A stretch of DNA of 64,000 nucleotides from Arthrobacter sp. Soil736 (GTDB lineage: Bacteria > Actinomycetota > Actinomycetes > Actinomycetales > Micrococcaceae). A program made the position numbers and the translations under genes. Positions 34,943-46,636 of the stretch are shown piece after piece. The stretch lies in assembly GCF_001428005.1 (NCBI RefSeq), contig NZ_LMSB01000012.1, forward strand, positions 176,367 to 240,366, in the 5' to 3' direction. The notes below the pieces were generated by a model. The model saw only the letters and a list, made by a program, of their open reading frames with translations. It was not told where the DNA came from and searched no databases. The stretch's first letter is position 1. The number at the start of each line of letters is the position of its first letter.

Positions 34943-37870
34943 GTGCCTAAAGCCGTAGCTGAAGAAACAGCCGTTGATGCCCACTCCGCCGTCGTGCCGC
35001 TGAACCACCCCAAACCGGCCCGCCCGGATCTCTCCCGCCTGGTCGTCAAGGGCGCGCGCGAACACAACTTGCGCAACGTCGACCTCGACCTTCCCCGCGA
35101 CGCCATGATCGTCTTCACCGGGCTGTCCGGCTCAGGCAAGTCGTCCCTCGCTTTTGACACCATCTTCGCCGAGGGCCAGCGCCGCTATGTCGAGTCCCTC
35201 TCGGCCTATGCCCGGCAGTTCCTGGGGCAGGTGGACAAGCCCGACGTCGACTTCATCGAAGGCCTTTCGCCCGCGGTCTCGATCGACCAGAAGTCCACGA
35301 GCAAGAACCCGCGCTCAACGGTCGGCACCATCACCGAAATCTACGACTACATGCGCCTCCTGTGGGCACGCGTGGGCCGTCCGTACTGCCCTGTCTGCGG
35401 CGAACCGGTCATCAAGCAGACGCCCCAGCAGATTGTGGACCAGCTGCTGGAACTGGAGGACGGCACACGCTTCCAGATCCTCGCGCCCGTCGTGCGGGGC
35501 CGCAAGGGTGAATTCGTGGACCTCTTCAAGGAGCTGACCGCGAAGGGCTACTCGCGCGCCCGGGTGGACGGCGAGCCCGTCCAGCTCAGCGACCCACCCA
35601 AGCTTGGCAAACAGTTCAAGCACACCATCGAGGTGGTGGTCGACCGGCTGGTGGTCAAGGAGGGCATCAGGCAGCGCCTGACGGACTCCATCGAAACGGC
35701 CCTCGGCCTTGCCGAGGGGCGCGTGCTGGCCGACTTCGTTGACCTGGACGCCGATGATAACGGCCGCCTGCGTGCCTTTTCCGAGAACCTTGCCTGCCCC
35801 AACGAGCATCCGCTGGCCATCGACGAAATCGAACCGAGATCGTTCTCGTTCAACAACCCCTTCGGCGCCTGCTCCGCCTGCAGCGGCATTGGCACCAAGC
35901 TCGAGGTTGACGAGGAACTCATCGTCCCCAACCCGGAGCTCTCGCTGGGTGAAGGCGCCATAGCCCCGTGGTCACTCGGCACAGCCACCACGGAATACTG
36001 GAACCGGCTCCTCGACGGACTGGCCAAGGAACTCGGTTTCTCCATGGACACCCCGTGGGAAAAACTGCCGGCCGACGTCCGCCAGACCGTCCTCCACGGA
36101 AAAGACCACAAGGTGGTGGTCCAGTACCGCAACAGGTTTGGCCGGGAGCGCAAGTACAGCACAGGCTTCGAGGGCGCCATTCAGTATGTGCACCGCAAGC
36201 ACGGCGAAACGGACTCCGACTGGGCCCGCGACCGCTACGAGGAATACATGCGGCAGGTTCCCTGCCCCGCCTGCAACGGCGCACGCCTGAACCCGGCGTC
36301 GCTGTCCGTCCTCATCAACGGCAAGTCGATCGCCGAGGTGGCTGCGCTGCCCATGCGCGAGTGTGCCGAGTTCCTCAACAACCTTGTCCTGACAGGACGC
36401 GAGGCGCAGATCGCCCACCAGGTCCTCAAGGAAATCCAGGCCCGGCTGACGTTCCTGTTGGACGTCGGCCTGGAATACCTGAACCTTGAACGCCCGTCGG
36501 CAACCCTGTCCGGCGGCGAGGCGCAGCGCATCCGGCTCGCCACCCAGATCGGTTCCGGCCTCGTGGGCGTTCTCTACGTCCTCGATGAGCCCTCCATCGG
36601 CCTGCATCAGAGGGACAACCGCCGGCTCATCGAGACCCTCACCCGGCTGAGGGACATGGGCAACACGCTCATTGTTGTCGAGCACGATGAAGACACCATC
36701 CACGAAGCGGACTGGATCGTGGACATCGGGCCGGGGGCGGGGGAACACGGCGGGCAAGTGGTCCATTCCGGTTCCTACAAGGCCCTCCTCGAGAACACGG
36801 AATCGCTCACGGGCGACTACCTTTCGGGGCGCAAGAAGATCGAGATCCCCAAGAAGCGCCGCAAGTACGACAAAAAGCGTGAGCTGAAGGTCGTCGGGGC
36901 GCGCGAAAACAACCTCATCAACGTCGACGCCGCGTTCCCGCTGGGGCTGTTCACGGCGGTGACAGGGGTAAGCGGCTCCGGCAAGTCGACCCTGGTCAAC
37001 GAGATCCTGTACAAGGTCCTGGCCAACAAGCTCAACGGCGCCAAGCAGGTGGCCGGGCGGCACCGCACGGTCCAGGGGCTCGAACACCTGGACAAGGTGG
37101 TCCACGTGGACCAGAGCCCGATCGGACGCACTCCGCGCTCCAACCCGGCGACCTACACCGGCGTGTTCGACAACATCCGCAAGCTGTTCGCCGAGACCAC
37201 CGAGGCCAAGGTCCGCGGCTATATGCCGGGCCGCTTCTCCTTCAACGTCAAGGGCGGGCGCTGTGAGGCCTGCTCCGGTGACGGCACCCTGAAGATCGAG
37301 ATGAACTTCCTGCCCGACGTCTACGTTCCGTGCGAGGTGTGCCACGGCGCGCGGTACAACCGCGAGACACTCGAGGTGCACTACAAGGGCAAGACCATCG
37401 CGGACGTGCTAAACATGCCCATCGAGGAGGGGGCAGAGTTCTTCGCGGCATTTTCACCGATCGCCCGCCACCTGAACACGCTGGTGGACGTCGGCCTGGG
37501 GTACGTCCGCCTGGGCCAACCGGCCACCACGCTGTCCGGCGGCGAAGCCCAGCGCGTCAAGCTGGCCGCCGAGCTCCAGAAGCGGTCGAACGGGCGCAGC
37601 GTCTACGTGCTTGATGAGCCAACCACCGGCCTGCACTTCGAAGACATCCGCAAGCTGCTGATGGTGCTGCAGGGCCTGGTGGACAAGGGGAACACTGTCA
37701 TCACCATCGAACACAACCTGGATGTCATCAAGAGCGCGGACTGGATCGTGGACCTGGGTCCTGACGGCGGTTCGGGCGGCGGGCGGATCGTGGCGTCGGG
37801 CACGCCGGAGCAGCTTGCCAAGTCGAAGGAGAGCCACACGGCCTCGTTCCTGGCTGAAATCCTGGGGTAG
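34943..37870 (+). CDS. uvrA: excinuclease ABC subunit A
   Basis: UvrA is the dimeric ATPase that finds bulky DNA lesions and loads UvrB. The 975 residues contain two ABC ATPase modules: Walker [13 protein letters not shown] and [12 protein letters not shown], signatures [14 protein letters not shown] and [14 protein letters not shown], and the Walker B regions [12 protein letters not shown] and [11 protein letters not shown]. Zinc-binding cysteines are visible in [23 protein letters not shown] and [10 protein letters not shown]. About 20 extra residues precede the conserved [14 protein letters not shown] start. The GTG follows a -10 box by 6 bases and a SOS-like palindrome. It stands alone as a single-gene unit. 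Confidence 0.97.
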   Translation: MPKAVAEETAVDAHSAVVPLNHPKPARPDLSRLVVKGAREHNLRNVDLDLPRDAMIVFTGLSGSGKSSLAFDTIFAEGQRRYVESLSAYARQFLGQVDKPDVDFIEGLSPAVSIDQKSTSKNPRSTVGTITEIYDYMRLLWARVGRPYCPVCGEPVIKQTPQQIVDQLLELEDGTRFQILAPVVRGRKGEFVDLFKELTAKGYSRARVDGEPVQLSDPPKLGKQFKHTIEVVVDRLVVKEGIRQRLTDSIETALGLAEGRVLADFVDLDADDNGRLRAFSENLACPNEHPLAIDEIEPRSFSFNNPFGACSACSGIGTKLEVDEELIVPNPELSLGEGAIAPWSLGTATTEYWNRLLDGLAKELGFSMDTPWEKLPADVRQTVLHGKDHKVVVQYRNRFGRERKYSTGFEGAIQYVHRKHGETDSDWARDRYEEYMRQVPCPACNGARLNPASLSVLINGKSIAEVAALPMRECAEFLNNLVLTGREAQIAHQVLKEIQARLTFLLDVGLEYLNLERPSATLSGGEAQRIRLATQIGSGLVGVLYVLDEPSIGLHQRDNRRLIETLTRLRDMGNTLIVVEHDEDTIHEADWIVDIGPGAGEHGGQVVHSGSYKALLENTESLTGDYLSGRKKIEIPKKRRKYDKKRELKVVGARENNLINVDAAFPLGLFTAVTGVSGSGKSTLVNEILYKVLANKLNGAKQVAGRHRTVQGLEHLDKVVHVDQSPIGRTPRSNPATYTGVFDNIRKLFAETTEAKVRGYMPGRFSFNVKGGRCEACSGDGTLKIEMNFLPDVYVPCEVCHGARYNRETLEVHYKGKTIADVLNMPIEEGAEFFAAFSPIARHLNTLVDVGLGYVRLGQPATTLSGGEAQRVKLAAELQKRSNGRSVYVLDEPTTGLHFEDIRKLLMVLQGLVDKGNTVITIEHNLDVIKSADWIVDLGPDGGSGGGRIVASGTPEQLAKSKESHTASFLAEILG

Positions 37871-37988
37871 GAGCCGCGGGGTCCGGTCCGTCGCACGGCA
37901 CGACGGCGGGGGCCCCGAGACCCGCCCGAAGTATTCCCCGCACGGCATGTGAGTTTGTGCAGGGGTGCTGTCGTGAGAAACTAAGCCG

Positions 37989-38705
37989 GTGACTTCAACA
38001 ACAGTACCCGTGATCTTCGACCTGGACGGCACTCTTGTCGATCCGGCCGGCGGGATAACAGACGGAATTGCGTCGGCTCTCACGGAACTGGGACTGCCTG
38101 TCCCCGGCCAGGACGTCCTGAACGCCATGATCGGGCCCAAGCTGAGCGACTCACTGCTGAACGTCGCAGGCGTCCCGGCAGCCCTGCTGGCGGACGCCGT
38201 CCGGATCTACCGCCAGCACTACCTTGAAAGCGGCATAGCGCAGAGCCGCCTTTACCCCGGCATTGTTGAGCTCCTCGACGGCTACGTCGCCTCCGGACGG
38301 CCTGTCGCGGTGGCCACGCAGAAGCCGGAAAACCTGGCGAACCTCGTCCTCGGGCACCACGGGATTGCCGACCGGTTCCACTTCATCAGGGGCTCCGCCG
38401 CGGACGAGACCGCAACAGCCGCAGGGCCCGTCGGGAAGACCGGGATCATCGCGGCCGCCTTGGCAGACCTCCGCACGCAGCACGCCATCATGGTGGGGGA
38501 CAGGGCCCAGGACGTAGCAGGCGCCTTCGCCAACGGTATTGACTGCATCGGTGTCAGCTGGGGCTTTGCCCCCGACGGCGAACTGGAGGAAGCGGGGGCC
38601 GTGGCCGTGGTCCACGACTCCCTGACCTTGCGCAGCAAAATCGAGGAGCTGGAAGCAGTCCGGGCCGCAGCACTGAGCGAGGTGCGCAACGATGGAGCTG
38701 TTTGA
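37989..38705 (+). CDS. HAD-family hydrolase, phosphoglycolate phosphatase-like
   Basis: A 238-residue HAD subfamily IA phosphatase. Motif I is IFDLDGTLVDPAG with both aspartates, motif II includes VATQKP, motif III has VGKTGIIAAAL (lysine), and motif IV is IMVGDRAQDVAGA. A helical cap lies between motifs I and II. Gph/PpaX-like proteins hydrolyse phosphoglycolate or pyrophosphate; the substrate is not fixed by sequence. The GTG start has GAAACT 6 bases upstream, a weak leaderless match. It overlaps the acyltransferase gene by 14 bases, so the two are coupled. Confidence 0.85.
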   Translation: MTSTTVPVIFDLDGTLVDPAGGITDGIASALTELGLPVPGQDVLNAMIGPKLSDSLLNVAGVPAALLADAVRIYRQHYLESGIAQSRLYPGIVELLDGYVASGRPVAVATQKPENLANLVLGHHGIADRFHFIRGSAADETATAAGPVGKTGIIAAALADLRTQHAIMVGDRAQDVAGAFANGIDCIGVSWGFAPDGELEEAGAVAVVHDSLTLRSKIEELEAVRAAALSEVRNDGAV

Positions 38706-39360
38706 CGGAATCCGCTGGACCACGCGCGGCCTCATCTCGGGAACGTGCCGGCCCACGGTGATCGGACTCGAGAACGTCCCCAAGGAGGGTCCGTTCATCG
38801 TAGCCCCCAACCACCTCTCTTTTCTTGACAGCGTGATCGTGCAGGCCCTCATGCCCCGCCCTGTCGCCTTCTTCGCCAAGGCGGAATACTTCACCACGAA
38901 GGGCGTCAAAGGACGCATTATGAAGTCCTTCTTTGAAGCAGTGGGATCGATTCCGGTCGAGCGCGGCGAGCAGGCAGCCAGCGTACAGGCGCTGAAGACG
39001 CTCCTTGACATCCTGGAGGACGGGCGGGGAATCGGAATCTATCCCGAGGGCACCCGCTCCCGCGACGGGATCCTCTACCGGGGCCGGACCGGCGTCGGCT
39101 GGCTGGCCCTGACCACCGGCGCGCCGGTGATCCCGGTCGGGCTGATCGGCACGGAGAAGCTGCAGCCCGCGGGCCGCAACGCGGTCAAGCCGCAGCACTT
39201 CACCATGAAAGTCGGCGAGCCGCTCTACTTCGACAAGACCGGGCCGGATCACTCGCTGCCGGCGCGCCGCCAGGTCACCGACCGCATCATGGACGCCATC
39301 GCCGAACTCAGCGGGCAGGAACGCTCCGCCAGCTACAACCAGAGCAAAACCGTCGAGTAG
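38692..39360 (+). CDS. 1-acyl-sn-glycerol-3-phosphate acyltransferase (PlsC-like)
   Basis: A 222-residue acyltransferase of the PlsC/LPLAT family, acting at the inner membrane face in phospholipid synthesis. The catalytic HX4D motif is APNHLSFLDS near residue 40, and YPEGTRSRDG supplies the second substrate-binding block. VIPVGLIGTEKLQP is the third. It starts inside the upstream HAD gene, suggesting joint expression. The uvrC gene follows after about 100 bases with its own promoter. Confidence 0.9.
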   Translation: MELFDGIRWTTRGLISGTCRPTVIGLENVPKEGPFIVAPNHLSFLDSVIVQALMPRPVAFFAKAEYFTTKGVKGRIMKSFFEAVGSIPVERGEQAASVQALKTLLDILEDGRGIGIYPEGTRSRDGILYRGRTGVGWLALTTGAPVIPVGLIGTEKLQPAGRNAVKPQHFTMKVGEPLYFDKTGPDHSLPARRQVTDRIMDAIAELSGQERSASYNQSKTVE

Positions 39361-39451
39361 GACGCCGGCCGGTTCCTTGCGCGGGGGCCTTCTGCAGGGC
39401 AGCCTCGGTCAAAGCGCCTCGTGGATGGCATTCGGCCGGTCGCCGGCTCAG

Positions 39452-39457
39452 TAGACT
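39452..39457 (+). promoter_or_regulatory. -10 box, leaderless start of uvrC
   Basis: TAGACT ends 6 bases before the GTG at 39464, with no Shine-Dalgarno sequence between. Confidence 0.65.
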
Positions 39458-39463
39458 GGAACC

Positions 39464-41506
39464 GTGGCAGATCCAACGAGTTACAGGCCCCAGACGGGTG
39501 AGATTCCGACCAATCCGGGCGTCTACAGGTTCAGGGATCCCCACGGGCGGGTCGTCTACGTCGGCAAGGCCAAGAACCTCCGCTCGCGCCTGAATACGTA
39601 CTTCGCGAACCCCGCGGGGCTGTTGCCGAAGACGCACGCGATGGTCCACGCGGCCAGCAGCGTCGAGTGGACGGTAGTGGGCAGCGAGCTGGAATCCCTG
39701 CAGCTGGAATACACCTGGATCAAGGAATTCAAGCCGCGGTTCAACGTGGTCTTCCGGGATGACAAGACTTACCCCTACCTGGCCGTCACCATGGGGGAGA
39801 AGCTGCCGCGCGTGCAGGTCATGCGGGGCGAGCGGAAGAAAGGCACGCGCTACTTCGGTCCCTACACGGCCGGCGCCATCCGGGAAACCATGGACACCCT
39901 GCTCCGGGTATTTCCTGTGCGCAGCTGCAGCCCCGGCGTGCTGAAGCGCGCCCAGGCCAGCGGCCGGCCGTGCCTGTTGGGCTACATCGACAAGTGCTCG
40001 GCCCCGTGCGTCGGGCGCGTCACTCCCGAAGAACACCGGGCCCTGGCCGAGGACTTCTGCGCCTTCATGGGCGGCGAGGCCAAGCGGTTCATCAGCCGTC
40101 TGGAAAAGGAGATGGCGGCGGCCGTAGCGGAACTGGACTACGAACGGGCCGCCAGGCTCCGCGACGACATCGCCGCCCTCCGCAAGGTCTTCGAGCGGAA
40201 CGCCGTGGTGCTGGCTGAGGACACGGACGCCGACGTCTTCGCGCTGTACGAGGACGAACTCGAAGCGGCGGTCCAGGTTTTCCATGTCCGCGGCGGCCGC
40301 GTCAAAGGCCAGCGTGGGTGGGTGGTCGAAAAAGTGGAGGACGCCACCACCCCGGACCTGGTGGAGCACCTGCTCCAGCAGGTCTACGGCGAGGACGGCG
40401 ACACCCAGGGGCGGCTTCCCCGGGAGGTGCTCGTGCCGGTCGAGCCCAGCAACGCGCAGGACCTGGCCGTGTGGCTGGGCGGCCTCCGCGGAGCCAAAGT
40501 CGACATCCGGGTTCCGCAGCGAGGCGACAAAGCCGCCCTGATGTCCACGGTCCGGGAGAACGCCGAACACGCCCTCAGGCTGCACAAGACACGGCGCGCC
40601 GGCGATCTCACTGTGAGGTCCCAGGCGCTGCAGGAACTTCAGGAAGCACTGGAACTGCCCGTCCCGTTGCTGCGCATCGAATGCTACGACGTCTCCCACG
40701 TCCAGGGGACCAACGTGGTGGCGTCGATGGTGGTGGTGGAAGACGGGCTGCCCAAGAAGTCCGACTACCGGAAGTTCGCCATCACCGGAGCGGCGGCAAC
40801 CGATGACACCGCCGCCATGCACGACGTCCTGACCCGGCGCTTCCGCCACTATCTGGTGGACAAAACCGCGCAGGTGGCAGCCTCCGAGCTGGAATCCCCG
40901 GAGCCGGACCCCGCGGCCAAAGCCGCCGACTCTGCGGACGCCACGGTTTCGGACGCCAGTATTGCGGACACCACCACCGCCGCTCCGCGGGCAAAATTCG
41001 CCTACCCGCCCAACCTCGTGGTGGTGGACGGCGGCAAGCCGCAGGTCAATGCCGCCGCCCGTGCCCTGGCCGAGCTAGGGGTCGATGACGTCTATGTCGT
41101 TGGCCTTGCCAAGCGGCTTGAGGAAGTGTGGCTACCGGACAGCGACTTCCCGGTCATCCTGCCCCGCTCCTCCCAGGGCTTGTACATGCTGCAGCGCATC
41201 CGCGACGAGGCCCACCGCTTCGCCATCTCGTTCCACCGGCAGAAGCGCGGCAAGGCAATGACGGTCTCCGCCCTGGACGGCGTGCCGGGCCTCGGCGAGT
41301 CCAAGCGCAAGGCGCTGCTGGCCCAGTTCGGCTCAGTCCGGAAAATCAAGGCGGCCACCGCTGAGGAACTCATGACGGCCAAGGGCATCGGACCGGCGCT
41401 GGCTGCGGTGATCGTCACCCATTTCAGTGCGGGCGGAGCCGGCGGCGCGGCCGACGACGCGATGCCGGCCATCAACATGACCACCGGGGAAGTCCTCGAA
41501 ACTTAG
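39464..41506 (+). CDS. uvrC: excinuclease ABC subunit C
   Basis: UvrC makes both incisions around a lesion marked by UvrB. The N-terminal GIY-YIG nuclease is visible as NPGVYRFRD...[18 protein letters not shown] motif ([24 protein letters not shown] region) binds UvrB near residue 210. The C-terminal RNase H-like endonuclease has [20 protein letters not shown] and [14 protein letters not shown], and two helix-hairpin-helix motifs ([21 protein letters not shown]) end the protein. At about residues 478-511, inside the nuclease domain, is an Ala/Asp/Thr-rich insert. The 680-residue length fits actinobacterial UvrC. It heads the conserved order uvrC-rapZ-yvcK-whiA. Confidence 0.97.
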   Translation: MADPTSYRPQTGEIPTNPGVYRFRDPHGRVVYVGKAKNLRSRLNTYFANPAGLLPKTHAMVHAASSVEWTVVGSELESLQLEYTWIKEFKPRFNVVFRDDKTYPYLAVTMGEKLPRVQVMRGERKKGTRYFGPYTAGAIRETMDTLLRVFPVRSCSPGVLKRAQASGRPCLLGYIDKCSAPCVGRVTPEEHRALAEDFCAFMGGEAKRFISRLEKEMAAAVAELDYERAARLRDDIAALRKVFERNAVVLAEDTDADVFALYEDELEAAVQVFHVRGGRVKGQRGWVVEKVEDATTPDLVEHLLQQVYGEDGDTQGRLPREVLVPVEPSNAQDLAVWLGGLRGAKVDIRVPQRGDKAALMSTVRENAEHALRLHKTRRAGDLTVRSQALQELQEALELPVPLLRIECYDVSHVQGTNVVASMVVVEDGLPKKSDYRKFAITGAAATDDTAAMHDVLTRRFRHYLVDKTAQVAASELESPEPDPAAKAADSADATVSDASIADTTTAAPRAKFAYPPNLVVVDGGKPQVNAAARALAELGVDDVYVVGLAKRLEEVWLPDSDFPVILPRSSQGLYMLQRIRDEAHRFAISFHRQKRGKAMTVSALDGVPGLGESKRKALLAQFGSVRKIKAATAEELMTAKGIGPALAAVIVTHFSAGGAGGAADDAMPAINMTTGEVLET

Positions 41507-41529
41507 CTAGCGTCCTGAATGTTAGCTAG
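41503..41529 (+). repeat. direct repeat TTAGCTAG around the uvrC stop
   Basis: TTAGCTAG occurs at 41503-41510, overlapping the uvrC stop codon, and again at 41522-41529, 19 bases later. The second copy overlaps a possible -10 box, TAGGGT (41527-41532), for the rapZ operon. Confidence 0.5.
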
Positions 41530-41619
41530 GGTAAGTACGGAATCCGACGTGCGCCGAGGTGTGCGCAATACACGGGACGCAGCACACAAGAAGCAACGGC
41601 AGGAATGGGGCTGGAATTA

Positions 41620-42543
41620 ATGGCAGAGTCGACGGCGGGATCCGGCGCGGACGAGGACGGCCTGACGCCCGTCAAGCCCGCCGAAGCGGAAATGCTCGTG
41701 GTGACGGGAATGTCCGGCGCCGGCCGCAGCACCGCCTCGGATGCCCTCGAGGACCACGGCTGGTACGTCGTGGAAAACCTGCCCCCGCAAATGCTGGGCA
41801 CGCTCGCCGAGCTGGTGTCGCACGCCCCGCAGTCCATCCCCAGGCTCGCCGTCGTCATGGACGTGCGGAGCAAGGCGCTGTTCGCGGACATCCGGACCGC
41901 CCTCGGTGCCCTCGCCGCGAGCGGCGTCACGTTCCGCGTGCTGTTCCTTGATGCAAGCGACGACGTCCTGGTCCGCCGCTTCGAGCAGGGAAGGCGCCCG
42001 CACCCGCTACAGGGCGGCGGCCGGATCCTGGACGGCATTGCCGCGGAACGCGACCTCCTGACGGAACTGCGGGATTCCGCCGACCTTGTCCTGGACACGA
42101 CGACGCTCAACGTGCACGGGCTCGCCACCGCGGTCACGGAACTCTTCTCGGAAACCGGTCCGGTGGCACTGCGGCTCAACGTCATGAGCTTCGGCTTCAA
42201 ATACGGCCTGCCCGTGGACGCGAACTACGTGGCGGACGTCCGGTTCATCCCCAACCCCCACTGGGTCCCCAAACTGCGCCCGCACACCGGCCTGGACCAT
42301 GACGTGAGCGACTACGTCCTCAAGGCCGAGGGGGTGCCAAGTTTCGTCGAACGCTACGTCCTTGCCCTGGAGCCGGTCCTGGACGGCTACCGGCGGGAGA
42401 ACAAGCACTACGCCACCATCGCGGTGGGCTGCACCGGCGGAAAACACCGCTCGGTGGCGGTCGCCGTCGAGCTGTCCAAGAAACTTGCGCAATATCCGCG
42501 CGTGACGGTGACCACGACGCACCGGGATCTGGGCCGCGAGTAA
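41620..42543 (+). CDS. rapZ: RapZ-family nucleotide-binding protein
   Basis: RapZ/YvcJ proteins bind nucleotides; the enterobacterial member is an RNA-binding adaptor controlling amino-sugar synthesis. Walker A is [17 protein letters not shown] near residue 27 and the C-terminal half has [31 protein letters not shown] and [16 protein letters not shown], all family hallmarks. The role in actinobacteria is less clear. The frame opens at 41605 (MGLELMAES); I prefer 41620 (MAESTAGS), because at 41605 the only AGGA abuts the start codon. It sits between uvrC and yvcK, with a one-base overlap to the latter. Confidence 0.92.
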   Translation: MAESTAGSGADEDGLTPVKPAEAEMLVVTGMSGAGRSTASDALEDHGWYVVENLPPQMLGTLAELVSHAPQSIPRLAVVMDVRSKALFADIRTALGALAASGVTFRVLFLDASDDVLVRRFEQGRRPHPLQGGGRILDGIAAERDLLTELRDSADLVLDTTTLNVHGLATAVTELFSETGPVALRLNVMSFGFKYGLPVDANYVADVRFIPNPHWVPKLRPHTGLDHDVSDYVLKAEGVPSFVERYVLALEPVLDGYRRENKHYATIAVGCTGGKHRSVAVAVELSKKLAQYPRVTVTTTHRDLGRE

Positions 42544-43556
42544 TGGGCGTGCTCACCGGCCCGCTGCCACTGGTTCCGCCGGCCGGCCTGTCCGGCTCCC
42601 AACAGGCCAAAGGCCCCTCCGTCGTGGCCCTCGGCGGAGGCCACGGCCTCTCGGCGTCGCTGTCGGCACTTCGGCTGCTGACCTCCGAACTGACGGCGAT
42701 AGTCACCGTTGCGGACGACGGCGGATCCTCCGGCCGTCTCCGCCAGGAGTACGGTGTCCTGCCGCCTGGCGATCTCCGCATGGCGCTGTCCGCGCTGTGC
42801 GACGACACCGACTGGGGCCGCACCTGGCGCGACGTCATGCAGCACCGGTTCAAGTCCCCGCGCGGCAGCGGCTCGCTGGACGACCACGCCATGGGAAACC
42901 TGCTGATCGTCACGCTCTGGGAGCTGCTGGGTGATGCGGTGGCCGGGCTGAAGTGGGCCGGGGCCCTGCTGGGAGCCCGCGGCCAGGTCCTGCCCATGTC
43001 CACGGTGCCGCTGACGATCGAGGGTGACGTGCGGGTTGCCGCCCCTGACGGCAGCAGCACGCTCACCACCATCAGGGGCCAGGCGCGGTGCGCGGTGGCC
43101 GGCTCGCTCGAGAGCGTGAGGCTGCTTCCTGACCACGCGCCCGCGTGCGTGGAGGCGCTGACCGCGATTGAACTCGCCGACTGGGTGGTGCTGGGCCCGG
43201 GCTCCTGGTACACCTCAGTCCTTCCGCACCTGCTGCTGCCTGAGATGAGGCAGGCCCTGTGTGACACTCCGGCCAAGAGGTGCGTAACCATGAACCTCGC
43301 CATGGACACCAAGGAAACGTCCGGGATGTCCGCAGCCGACCACCTGCACGTCCTGCGGGAATACGCGCCCGAGTTCAGCGCCGACGTCGTGTTGGCGGAT
43401 CCCGCCTCGGTTTCGGACCTGCGGGAATTTGAGAAGGCTGCAGGGATGATCGGAGCCGAGGTTGTCTTGGGTAAAGTAGGGGCTTCGGGTCGGCGTCCGG
43501 TCCACGACCCCCTGCGGCTGGCTACGGCTTACCAGGATATTTTTGGGAACAGTTAG
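42543..43556 (+). CDS. yvcK: YvcK/CofD-like protein (gluconeogenesis factor)
   Basis: A 337-residue Rossmann-like protein of the YvcK family: VVALGGGHGLSASLSALRLL at the N-terminus, VTVADDGGSSGRLR, and LPPGDLRMALSAL. YvcK binds UDP-sugars and affects cell wall and carbon balance in Bacillus and mycobacteria (CuvA). The ATG overlaps the rapZ stop (TAATG), so the genes are coupled. whiA follows 10 bases later. The order rapZ-yvcK-whiA is conserved across Gram-positive bacteria. Confidence 0.93.
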   Translation: MGVLTGPLPLVPPAGLSGSQQAKGPSVVALGGGHGLSASLSALRLLTSELTAIVTVADDGGSSGRLRQEYGVLPPGDLRMALSALCDDTDWGRTWRDVMQHRFKSPRGSGSLDDHAMGNLLIVTLWELLGDAVAGLKWAGALLGARGQVLPMSTVPLTIEGDVRVAAPDGSSTLTTIRGQARCAVAGSLESVRLLPDHAPACVEALTAIELADWVVLGPGSWYTSVLPHLLLPEMRQALCDTPAKRCVTMNLAMDTKETSGMSAADHLHVLREYAPEFSADVVLADPASVSDLREFEKAAGMIGAEVVLGKVGASGRRPVHDPLRLATAYQDIFGNS

Positions 43557-43565
43557 GAAGGTGCC

Positions 43566-44546
43566 ATGGCACTGACAGCATCAGTCAAGGAAGAACTGTC
43601 CCGCCTGGACATAAAGAAGTCATCGGTCCGGAAGGCTGAAGTGTCGGCCATGCTCCGCTTCGCCGGCGGGCTGCACATCATTTCGGGGCGGATTGTCATC
43701 GAGGCCGAAGTGGACCTGGCCTCCACGGCACGGCGGCTGCGGGCCGCCATCGCCGAAGTCTACGGACACCAGAGCGAAATCATCGTCGTTTCCGGCAGCG
43801 GGCTCCGCCGCGGGAACCGCTATGTGGTGCGGGTTGTCCGGGACGGCGAGGCGTTGGCGCGGCAGACCGGACTCCTCGACACGCGCGGCCGCCCGGTGCG
43901 CGGGCTTCCCTCCGTGGTGGTCAACGGTTCCGCCGCCGACGCCGAGGCCGTGTGGCGCGGGGCCTTCCTGGCACACGGATCACTCACGGAACCCGGCCGG
44001 TCCTCGTCCATGGAGGTCACCTGTCCGGGACCCGAGTCGGCGCTGGCCCTCGTCGGGGCCGCCAGGCGGCTCGGCATTCAGGCCAAGGCCCGCGAAGTCA
44101 GGGGAGTGGACCGCGTGGTGATCCGGGACGGCGACACCATCGCGGCGCTGCTTACCAGGATGGGTGCCCACGACGCCCTGATGGTCTGGGAGGAACGCCG
44201 CATGCGGAAGGAAGTCCGCGCCACCGCCAACCGGCTCGCGAACTTCGACGACGCGAACCTGCGCCGCTCGGCGCAGGCGGCGGTCGCCGCAGGAGCCCGT
44301 GTTGACCGCGCCCTGGAAATCCTCGGCGACGACGTCCCGGAGCACCTGAAGTACGCCGGGGAACTCAGGGTGGCCCACAAACAGGCAAGCCTCGACGAGC
44401 TCGGCCGGCTCGCCGATCCGCCCATGACCAAGGACGCAATCGCCGGCCGCATCCGCCGCCTGCTGGCCATGGCGGACAAACGCGCCACCGACCTCGGCAT
44501 TCCCGGCACGGACGCCAATGTGACGCCGGAAATGCTGGACGAGTAA
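43566..44546 (+). CDS. whiA: WhiA DNA-binding protein
   Basis: A 326-residue protein with a degenerate LAGLIDADG-like homing-endonuclease fold at the N-terminus ([20 protein letters not shown], then [25 protein letters not shown]) and a C-terminal helix-turn-helix ([21 protein letters not shown]). WhiA controls sporulation-septation in Streptomyces with WhiB and affects division in non-sporulating species. The ATG has AGGAAGG upstream. It ends the uvrC-rapZ-yvcK-whiA group. Confidence 0.95.
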   Translation: MALTASVKEELSRLDIKKSSVRKAEVSAMLRFAGGLHIISGRIVIEAEVDLASTARRLRAAIAEVYGHQSEIIVVSGSGLRRGNRYVVRVVRDGEALARQTGLLDTRGRPVRGLPSVVVNGSAADAEAVWRGAFLAHGSLTEPGRSSSMEVTCPGPESALALVGAARRLGIQAKAREVRGVDRVVIRDGDTIAALLTRMGAHDALMVWEERRMRKEVRATANRLANFDDANLRRSAQAAVAAGARVDRALEILGDDVPEHLKYAGELRVAHKQASLDELGRLADPPMTKDAIAGRIRRLLAMADKRATDLGIPGTDANVTPEMLDE

Positions 44547-44555
44547 ATGCGCCCC

Positions 44556-44561
44556 TAGAAT
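44556..44561 (+). promoter_or_regulatory. candidate -10 box of sodA
   Basis: TAGAAT lies 164 bases before the sodA GTG and 9 bases after the whiA stop, predicting a leader of about 155 bases. The rest of the gap has no gene that I can support. Confidence 0.45.
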
Positions 44562-44725
44562 CAAGACCAGGTGGCGGAAATACCTTGGACGGCCCGGGAG
44601 TTACGGCTCGTGGAGGGTGGTCCGCAGGGGACCCGCCACCGCAGACTTCCGGGTGACCCGTCATCCGGATGCACAATCCGAGAGTTACCGAACCGGACAA
44701 ACTGTCCACGACATTGGAGGATTTT

Positions 44726-45349
44726 GTGACCGAGTACGTTCTGCCCGAACTCAGCTACGACTACGCAGCGCTGGAGCCCCACATCTCAGCGAGGATCATG
44801 GAGCTGCACCACAGCAAGCACCACGCTGCCTACGTGGCAGGGGCCAACAACGCCTTGGCCCAGCTCGCAGACGCCCGCGACAAGGGCGACTTCGCCAACA
44901 TCAACCGGCTTTCCAAGGACTTGGCCTTCCACACCGGCGGTCACATCAACCACTCCGTGTTCTGGAACAACCTCTCGCCGGACGGCGGCGACAAGCCGGA
45001 AGGTGAGCTGGCTGCCGCCATCGACGACGCCTTCGGCTCCTTCGACGCCTTCCGTGCCCAGTTCTCCGCAGCCGCCCTCGGCCTGCAGGGTTCCGGGTGG
45101 GGCTTCCTCGCCTACGAACCCATCGGCGGAAACCTGGTCATCGAGCAGCTCTATGACCAGCAGGGCAACGTTGCACTGGGCACCACCCCGCTGCTCATGC
45201 TCGACATGTGGGAGCACGCCTTCTACCTCGACTACGTCAACGTCAAGGCTGACTACGTCAAGGCGTTCTGGAACATCGTCAACTGGGCCGACGTCGCACA
45301 GCGCTTTGCTGCGGCCCACGCCAACGCCACCGGTCTGATCACGCTCTAA
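44726..45349 (+). CDS. sodA: superoxide dismutase (Mn/Fe type)
   Basis: A 207-residue Fe/Mn superoxide dismutase. Metal ligands are visible: the histidines in [14 protein letters not shown] and [13 protein letters not shown], the aspartate in [15 protein letters not shown], and the histidine in the same block. The [11 protein letters not shown] motif fixes the family. The frame opens at 44669, but GTG 44726 ([13 protein letters not shown]) follows TTGGAGG by five bases and gives the normal length. A terminator lies 70 bases downstream. Confidence 0.95.
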   Translation: MTEYVLPELSYDYAALEPHISARIMELHHSKHHAAYVAGANNALAQLADARDKGDFANINRLSKDLAFHTGGHINHSVFWNNLSPDGGDKPEGELAAAIDDAFGSFDAFRAQFSAAALGLQGSGWGFLAYEPIGGNLVIEQLYDQQGNVALGTTPLLMLDMWEHAFYLDYVNVKADYVKAFWNIVNWADVAQRFAAAHANATGLITL

Positions 45350-45419
45350 TAGTGTGACGCGCCGTACACGCGCCAGTAACAAACTTCACATTCGGTTGCT
45401 TTAGGGCCGAATCGTGGAC

Positions 45420-45454
45420 GGTCCGCCCCCGCACTTGCGGGGGCGGACCTTCTT
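45420..45454 (+). terminator. intrinsic terminator of sodA
   Basis: GGTCCGCCCCCGC (45420-45432) pairs with GCGGGGGCGGACC (45437-45449) around a 4-base loop, followed by TTCTT. Confidence 0.88.
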
Positions 45455-45459
45455 AAACG

Positions 45460-45465
45460 TAAGAT
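45460..45465 (+). promoter_or_regulatory. candidate -10 box of the gap operon
   Basis: TAAGAT lies 150 bases before the gap start, just past the sodA terminator. TTGCGG, inside that terminator stem, is a weak -35 at 19 bases. Confidence 0.45.
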
Positions 45466-45582
45466 GGATCACGGAAGGCGGTTAGCCTTCAGCAATGTGG
45501 CTGGTCGCCCTCCGATCTGGTAATCATCTCTGCCCAATGGCGTGCGGGATCTGTTAGTTGGCTTGAACGCCCGCTCAACTAG

Positions 45583-46626
<1,044 letters not shown>

Positions 46627-46636
46627 GGTTAGACAC

